From positions 21,734,629 through 21,798,628 of the forward strand of contig CM073592.1 in the NCBI GenBank assembly GCA_037074705.1: a DNA stretch of 64,000 nucleotides. Reading direction: 5' to 3'. The notes under the pieces are model-generated. The model worked only from the letters and a program-made list of their open reading frames with translations, made no database searches and was not told where the DNA came from. The stretch comes from Zhengitettix transpicula. Taxonomy: Eukaryota > Arthropoda > Insecta > Orthoptera > Tetrigidae. A program made the position numbers and the translations under genes. Positions 57,850-64,000 of the stretch are shown piece by piece (positions within the stretch are counted from its first letter, which is position 1; each line of letters opens with the position of its first letter).

Positions 57850-59000
57850 CTAGACTTTTTTTTAAAAATTTCGGAAATCTTAAACAGGTTTCATTTCATC
57901 TTGGATAGATCCCAAGAAAGAAGTGTATAAATTGTATGAGTTATTTTACCTTCTTGGATCAATTAATTTGGATGACATCAGTATCATTACTTTCAATATA
58001 CTTATTAAGCTTCGTCGGACAGCAAGTCCTTGGGGCTCTTTCACCGCGAATTCTTCGGTACTTACACATTACTGTAGTTTTGTATTTACGTCGCTGATTT
58101 CCTACAAAACTATATATATATTTATTTGGGTAGGGTTACCGTATAACGAAACTCTGGATGCACTTCTTTCTGACAGGATTGTTTGTGCAGATTAACGACG
58201 TGTCGGTATTTTCCACCAGCACGTAGTTGAAGACTAAGTGCGCTTCGCGCAGTCAGCGTCGTCCTTGGTAGGTTATCCCCTTTGTAATAATACTCCTGTA
58301 GTAGCGTAGCTAATTGCTCGCCACTTAGCACGTGTTATTGCCTTTTTTACCTGCCAACTCAAACACGACTCCGGTTGCTTCGGTCAGAATTCATTGAGGC
58401 ATTCATTATTTTTTTTTTGATCATGGAAGTGTATAAATTCTTCCAAATTCAGTTGTAAAAATTTCTGGCTACACTTCCGTAAACTCTATATTCCTACTTC
58501 AGCACAATAATGTTAATTTCTCCCTTTCAATAACACTTTACATATTTCTTGTGCCGTCTGGTCCCTCCCACTTCTGCTATTTCGTTCCTCTGCCACACGT
58601 AACCACGACTCTGCTCGCGTTATTCATATTATAGAATTTTTTTTTTTACACCTACTAAAGCCACCTTGAATTACGAATTCATATTTCAGGGTCTTCTCTT
58701 CCTAAGTAACACACCTGTGGCTACTCCTCGGTCGCTTACAGAAAATTGTTTTTTTTGACATGAATATGATTTTAGCCTGGCGTCAATGCGAAGCATATGA
58801 CGTCACATACAAAGTTACGACTATACTCGACATCTGTTATCGTGTCAGAGAAGTTCTACGACGGCTGTTAAACTACAAACATCTTCGTAACCCGAAACGT
58901 ATGACATCAAAAAGTTTCTCCGTATTTTTTTTTCGGGGGGGAGGGGGGGGGGCTGTTATCTCTTGTCAAAAGTATTAGTTAGAAATTTATTATGAAAATT
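57850..59000. other. No recognised gene
   Basis: Frames at 57.9-59.0 kb have no domains; a G-rich run occurs near 58937-58951. Confidence 0.45.
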
Positions 59001-59009
59001 TTGAAATGG

Positions 59010-59400
59010 TATAAAAAGAACAGACGCGACATTTCATCCCTCATTTTTTGTTTTTTGTGGGGGCCTCTTTACGTGTTGTCAATTTAAGTTAATTAATAAA
59101 TTCGTAATCTGAACAGATTACAATTTTAATATTTAATTGCAATCCTACTTGATTCTTTAAATAAATGAAAAATACATCAGCTTATTAAAACATTTTAATA
59201 AAACAGACACGACGATTCAACCCTAAATTTTTGGAGCTTCTTCAGGTGTTGTAAATTTCAGGTAAAATTATTAATTCGAAATCTAACCCGATTGTAAATT
59301 TAAATTAATGATAAATTCGTAATCTAACGTGATTAAGGAATTTACAACACCTGAAGAGGTCTAAAAAAAATTGGGCAAGAATCGTCGCGTCTCTTTTATT
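59010..59400. repeat. Three hammerhead-like Penelope motifs, mixed orientation
   Basis: Minus-strand motifs near 59025-59085 (GAUGAAAUGUCGCGUCUG end) and 59212-59260 (ACAC, CUGAAGA, linker, GAAUCGUC, GUGU), and a plus-strand motif at 59342-59400 (AACACCTGAAGAGGTC, linker, AAGAATCGTCGCGTCTC). The second has a perfect ACAC/GUGU stem I. All carry GAAU or GAAAU in place of GAAAC, a subfamily-specific change. The second and third form an inverted pair. Confidence 0.55.
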
Positions 59401-59583
59401 ATATTTTTCATAATAAATTTCTGATTGAAAAGCTGATGTTTTTTCATTTATTTAAAGAAGTCTTATAAATATAATTGATAACTTCATTGTCAGAGTAAGT
59501 AATTTTTATATGCCTATAATCATAAAATATTTATTTATCCCTGATATATTTCAATTAATTTTTGTATCTCAGTTTCATATCTG

Positions 59584-60045
59584 TTTTTTTTAATGGTGTA
59601 GACAGGATATGTATAGGATAATCCACATAGTGGCAACTCCCGTCTTAAAGCATAGAAAAGGAATTTGTAATGGGGGATGCGGAAGGGTAGAGCAAGGTAG
59701 CCAAGGGTCAACTAGGGCCCCCGGGCTATGGTTTAAGGATCCTACCCGGCATTTCGCCTAAAAGTGATGCAAGGGAAAACCCTAGAAAAACCTGCATCAG
59801 GTAGGTCGGGCATTTGGTACTTGTCCCACGCCCTTCCGTTGGTGGGAGAGGGGTTAGCTGTGGGGACGCAGCATTCCCTTCTCCGTGCCTCGACCTGTTT
59901 AGGAGGCAGCTGGCCGACTATTCCAATAGGAATAGCGGACAACTCTTACCGTATGCCCAAGGTCTGCGACCCCGGAACATGCACCTCTCAAAACAGGCCG
60001 AGGTGCCTCGGCATGTGGGATCCTTAGTTCAAAAACCAGAGAGAT
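59584..60045 (-). mobile_element. Family A retroposon, copy 5
   Basis: Minus-strand copy with the A tail as a T run at 59584-59592, then the GGCAACTCCC, GGGGGATGCGGAAGGG and GGTAGGTCGGGCATTTGGTA blocks, the CTATTCC/GGAATAG hairpin and the GCCGAGG/CCTCGGC hairpin. It ends in TAGTTCAAAAACCAGAGAG near 60045, so it lacks the 5' palindromic blocks (5'-truncated, typical of LINE-driven insertion). No clear target duplication was found. Confidence 0.75.
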
Positions 60046-60049
60046 GCAG

Positions 60050-61840
60050 ACTCTTTTGAGTTATATGTACCGAATTATTACATATAATGCCTACGAAAAT
60101 GACACAGTGTCATTTCAGTATTTTATTAAAGTCTAATATTTAAATTGACACTCGATCGTTCTTATACCAAAACTCGTTCAAGTGTTGCTATAAATAAAAC
60201 GCATGATAACCTATCGCAATTATTATTTACTTCATTGTGTGTATTGAAGAGACAATGGCCCGGTTAAGTAGATGCCTTCTATACGTTATCATAAACAACA
60301 TAAAAATCCTTATTTGGCTTTAAACGGTTTAGAAATACTTACGAAATCTCTTATTCGCGATGTATTAGTTCTCGTAACTGTCACACTCGTATCAGTGCAC
60401 CATAAAACGTAATTTATCAACTAGCATGAAAGAAGTTATCGATTCAAATCAGAGAAATTCTCTGAGTTTCTCTGTGGGAACCGCTCCTAGTCTCAGCTTC
60501 TGGATTCTTTTACTTGGAGAGACAGGAAATATGTGCTTCGTTTTTATCTCTCCCCCCCCCCCCTCCTCCTCCCTTGGCTACCGAAGGTCGTACTGTTTCT
60601 TTTTGTTTCGCCTGAATGGTGAAAACTGCTGAGGAAACCCAAGCAGCAGGGAGGTTGACGCAATAGAACTGATTTCCTTCATGACGTATCAGGTGGAACA
60701 TTGCGGAGACCAAAAATCTGGAGTCCGGATAATATTTGCCATCCATTTAATAATCAATCCTCGCGTTTAAAATGAATTTAAAAAAGTTAAAATTTCCTAG
60801 CAGACAAGTAGTGGAGAACCTATTATGTAAAATAGTTCATGGTAAACGACTATGAATTGATTCCAAGGTTTCGCATTATATTAGTCGATGATATACTACG
60901 GTATTATTTTCCATTCAAGCGTTCTCCTATCTCCAATAACCTAAACCTTTTTAATGATCCTATTTTATGACTACCAGCTCTTTATTTTTATTTATACATT
61001 CAAGAAAGCATTCCCTGTCCTTTTTTACGTCAATGCAGTCTTTATATTACCTGAAACGCGCTGCTTAAAAAAATGTTTATTATGTATTAAAAATTCTATG
61101 CAATTCTATACGCGACGTCATTGATACAACTTTTTTTTCTTCAGCATTTTTATTCCCTCTCCAGCACCGACCCTTCCCCCCCTCCCCCCTCGTCACAACA
61201 CAGGTGGGTGTGGACTTTAGGATGTCTGACTGAAATGTTGTGCAAATGAGCTGTGGTAACTTCTCAAGTGAAACGAAGGTTTGCTTTACCAGGATGTTAC
61301 ATAAGTCTTCTGAAATTCGTGAAGTTTTGACGTGTGTCGGTGACACAAAAATTAATCTACATTTAGTTCGGTTGTAGAATTTGGAGGTCGCGTTCTTCAC
61401 GTGGATGATTAATCAGAGTCTCAGGGCTTAAATAACCTGGTCTAAGTCCCGTATTCTCCGAGCTGATTTAGTCCGTATCTCTGAAGAGAAACATGGGGGT
61501 TTTTTTTAGTGCTCGAAACGTCGATTGCTCCACCACCCTATTTTCAAATTCCTCATCTTGCAGTTCAACTTCAATTATCTCCTTCTCTGTCACAAATATA
61601 AATATCTTGCCACTCGTGTCTTCGTTTTGTACCTTCATATCATCGCTCTAAAGCCAATGAATCAACCCTCATTAAATACGTCCTTAATGTAAGACAGTTT
61701 ATTTCATTTATTATCAGTATTATCAGTAAACTGGACGATTAAAAATTATACTACCAATTACATTATAAATAGTAATTATTACGGTATGAAAATAATAAAA
61801 TAATCTGGCTGTGAAAAAGAATGGAATAACTTATTGCCAG
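60050..61840. other. No recognised gene
   Basis: C runs (about 60551-60562), T runs and AT-rich DNA; no supported frame. Confidence 0.45.
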
Positions 61841-61849
61841 CTGATGTAA

Positions 61850-61960
61850 AAATCTATCTTTTATCCAGAAATTATCAGGAAACTCGCGTGACATTCAAAG
61901 TGGATTTATTGAGAACTGTATATAATTCTCCCAGAAATGTTGGAAACAGTTCTCGAAGTA
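61850..61960 (+). pseudogene. Possible LINE ORF2 C-terminal scrap
   Basis: CEKEWNNLLPADVKIYLL, then TFKVDLLRTVYNS resembles the xWNxLPxxV...FKxxLL pattern at the end of CR1/L2-like LINE polyproteins. It is only about 40 codons long, and nothing upstream supports it. Confidence 0.3.
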
Positions 61961-61971
61961 GAGATGAAAAA

Positions 61972-62285
61972 ATTTAGGTCTGATTAAATGTTAATAATAA
62001 AAAAGATAACCAAATACAGACAAAATAAGTGATAATTTAAATAGCACACAACGTTTCTGGAATCCTTGTCCCTTTTTTCATTTGCTAAGAAGAGCCTAGA
62101 GCGACACAACTGCACTCAAAAGATCGACTCAAATGGCTTTTGAGTTTTGTCAACTGACGAGTGCAGTTGTGTCGCTCTAGGCTCTTCGTAGCACCCGAAG
62201 AAAGGTACAAGGATCCCAGAAACGTTGTGTGGTATTTATATTATCACTTACTTTGTCTGTATTTTTGATATCTTCTTTATTATGG
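61972..62285. mobile_element. Full inverted Penelope-type element
   Basis: The largest of the inverted pairs. Left arm (61985-62115, minus) and right arm (62158-62285, plus) match along almost their whole length: AATACAGACAAAATAAGTGA, TAAATAGCACACAACGTTTC, AAGAAGAGCCTAGAG, GACACAACTGCACTC and their inverses. Cores are GAAACGTT (62219-62226) with CCCGAAGA on the right, and a degenerate form on the left. A 40-bp spacer separates the arms. A transcript would fold into one long hairpin. No coding capacity. Confidence 0.7.
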
Positions 62286-62299
62286 CCCATTCTTACACT

Positions 62300-64000
62300 T
62301 CCTTTGCTTAGAAGACCGACTGTCGGCGACTGATGATTCTTCTGGGCGAGGAAATATTCAGTCGTCCGGATGAGTTGCTACTGGACCCATCCACCGATTG
62401 AAGTCTCACGTGTCGACACGGGTGAAAAAGTAACGTCCGATGCATTTTTGGACGTGACCTCGTACACGCGGACTGGGGTTGACTCGTCAAGCGGTCGTGG
62501 AAATATTCAATTTGCTGCAGCTGAAGACGACGCAACGTCAAGTAGTAACCCAGATAGTATCCGAGACTGATGCTCCCTGGAGCACGTGCAGCGTAGTACG
62601 AGGAGACAGGGTTACGAGGTGCAATCAATACGGCGGGCCGGCGCCACCGCACCCCTGTTGCCCTAGGACGCCCGGGAGCGGCGTCGCCCTGCCCTGCCCT
62701 TCACTGCACTGCGTCCTTTGTTCTGCTTCGACCACAACCATTAACGGTCGTATCAATAAGTCTGGCGTCTGACCACTGAGGAGATGGACAGTTCAGTCTG
62801 GAAGCCAAAATATTCGGGTAAAGGATCGTTCAACTTTAAGAAATGTGTCAGTTACACCCTTTCGAAACAAAGGCTGCAGTACCCTTCTGGATTTGTCGAG
62901 TCGGCACATGATCCACTGGTTGTCCAAATTTGACTCGTAACCTCGTTTTTGGTTCACGATATTGATGGCACATTCGAGGAAGAAACCCTGGTAAAATCTG
63001 ACGATTTGGGAAAAGTAGAGAAATAACAATGTGAGACAGTCCGGACCTTGATCATCCCATGAAGAGATTCACCACTTGCCATATCTTTGACTTCTTTTAA
63101 CAGTCATTGCAGAAAGCAATGATATATCCAATTTACAAAAAGTAATTGCCATATTCCTGACGTCACTGCGACTTGGATGATTTAAGAGACCTGTGCGACC
63201 ATCAGTGACTCAGTTTCTGGTATATTCCGTAAATATGTGAGATGACGTTCTGCAGAGACAGTGGGTCAGTTTGGGTCTTTACCTAAGGATCCCTACCTGG
63301 CATCAGGAACTAAGTTCGTCGAATCGAATGTGTCAACAAATTGACTCATATATCTGTAATCTGTTTTTTATGTTCTTTGAGACAATTATGAAAGATCTTA
63401 TACAGTATTCCATTATCGCGATAAACGTAAAAACTCTGAAGACATTGCTATGATTTTTCACGTTCGTATTTCTACTTCCTTGAGGCTCAATTTCTATTCT
63501 AGTGTGGAGGTGTAAAGAAAAATCGTATAGCGTGCTTTATTTCCTATTACCAATCAGAGCCGAGCTTCCACGTCACAGCAAACCACGTCGCTGTCCAATC
63601 AAGCACCAATCAAAAACCGCCACGTTCAAATGGTTTCATGGGTTTTCACTGGGACAAAATATAAGATTACAATGAAATATAACACATAAAAATAAAACAT
63701 TTGTCTGCCGGATTGACTCAAAAACAGTTGAAGAGTGATTTGATTTTCTTTTACTTTAATTACTGTACAACTTAAGCCAAGAATTGTTGTTTGAACGAAA
63801 GTAAAAAAAATGATTTAAATGATTGACTGCATTTGAATTGGATTAAGAACACTGTCACTGGGAATATCAGAATGAAAATTTGATAAAGAGTTAGATAAAA
63901 AAATTCCGTAAGCAAAATAAAATTTTTTTTAGAATCACATCTGAGAATACTAGTTCCAAAAATCTTCACAAATAAACCTACTAAATTAATTCTGTACCAT
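62300..64000. other. No confirmed gene; GC-richer pocket
   Basis: 62570-62720 is visibly GC-rich with several CpG (GGCGGGCCGGCGCC) but frames there have no domain. It may be an unannotated promoter or a small CpG island. The rest to the window end is AT-rich without recognisable features. Confidence 0.4.

Noticed and set aside
1..64000. CRISPR arrays, operons or bacterial gene clusters
   Set aside because: No regularly spaced direct repeats or dense ORFs; splice donor, microsatellites and retroelements point to a eukaryotic nuclear genome.

Overview
The window looks like insect nuclear DNA. It is strongly AT-rich and almost gene-free, with many (TA)n, (CA)n and (CT)n tracts and a thick layer of decayed retroelements. 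One clear protein-coding exon stands out in a CpG-rich island near 27.3-28.5 kb. It is the large first coding exon of a Ski/Sno co-repressor (orthologue of Drosophila Snoo, vertebrate SKI/SKIL), on the plus strand. It carries both the Dachshund-homology and Smad4-binding domains and ends at a consensus splice donor at 28494. No later Ski exon was recognised, so the downstream 35 kb is probably intron. The low gene density and repeat types fit a large insect genome (a polyneopteran such as a cockroach, termite or stick insect is possible), but the species cannot be fixed from the sequence.

Layout. 0-7.5 kb: unique AT-rich DNA, Penelope-type terminal repeats (1.35, 1.75 and 3.66-3.83 kb), and at 4.2-4.3 kb a compact promoter-like cluster (X-box, CCAAT, E-box) followed by a possible tiny first coding exon. 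7.5-12.5 kb: first copy of an A-tailed repeat (family A below), a minus-strand fragment of it, and a 269-bp Penelope-derived insertion with a 10-bp target duplication. 12.5-27 kb: a CR1/L2-like LINE relic (14.7 kb), a Penelope endonuclease relic (18.25 kb), nested inverted repeats (19.8-21.3 kb) and tRNA-derived SINE traces. 27.2-28.5 kb: Ski exon and CpG island. 28.5-64 kb: further family A copies (35.2, 40.4, 59.6 kb), a Jockey-type LINE insertion with perfect target duplication inside a pogo-like repeat (37.0-38.3 kb), two more Penelope endonuclease relics (48.55 and 57.1 kb), and two about 1-kb LTR-like elements inserted in (TA)n tracts, one with a tRNA-Lys-type primer-binding site.

Two signals are the most interesting. 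(1) About twenty short motifs on both strands share a CUGANGA ... GAAACGU(U/C) core, several with a CAC/GUG, ACAC/GUGU or CAAC/GUUG stem around it. This is the hammerhead-ribozyme architecture known from Penelope-like elements, and here the motifs are often arranged as head-to-head inverted pairs. Three Penelope-type GIY-YIG endonuclease/C-terminal relics lie in the same window. (2) Family A is a ~550-bp retroposed repeat present in five copies, three with target-site duplications. It is rich in perfect short hairpins and contains a T5 run, so it looks like a structured-RNA-derived retroposon whose parent is not recognised.

The genes do not form a functional cluster. The window is best read as the 5' end of a Snoo/Ski locus (promoter, exon 1 and start of a long intron) embedded in retroelement debris, with a possible second transcription start at 4.2 kb.
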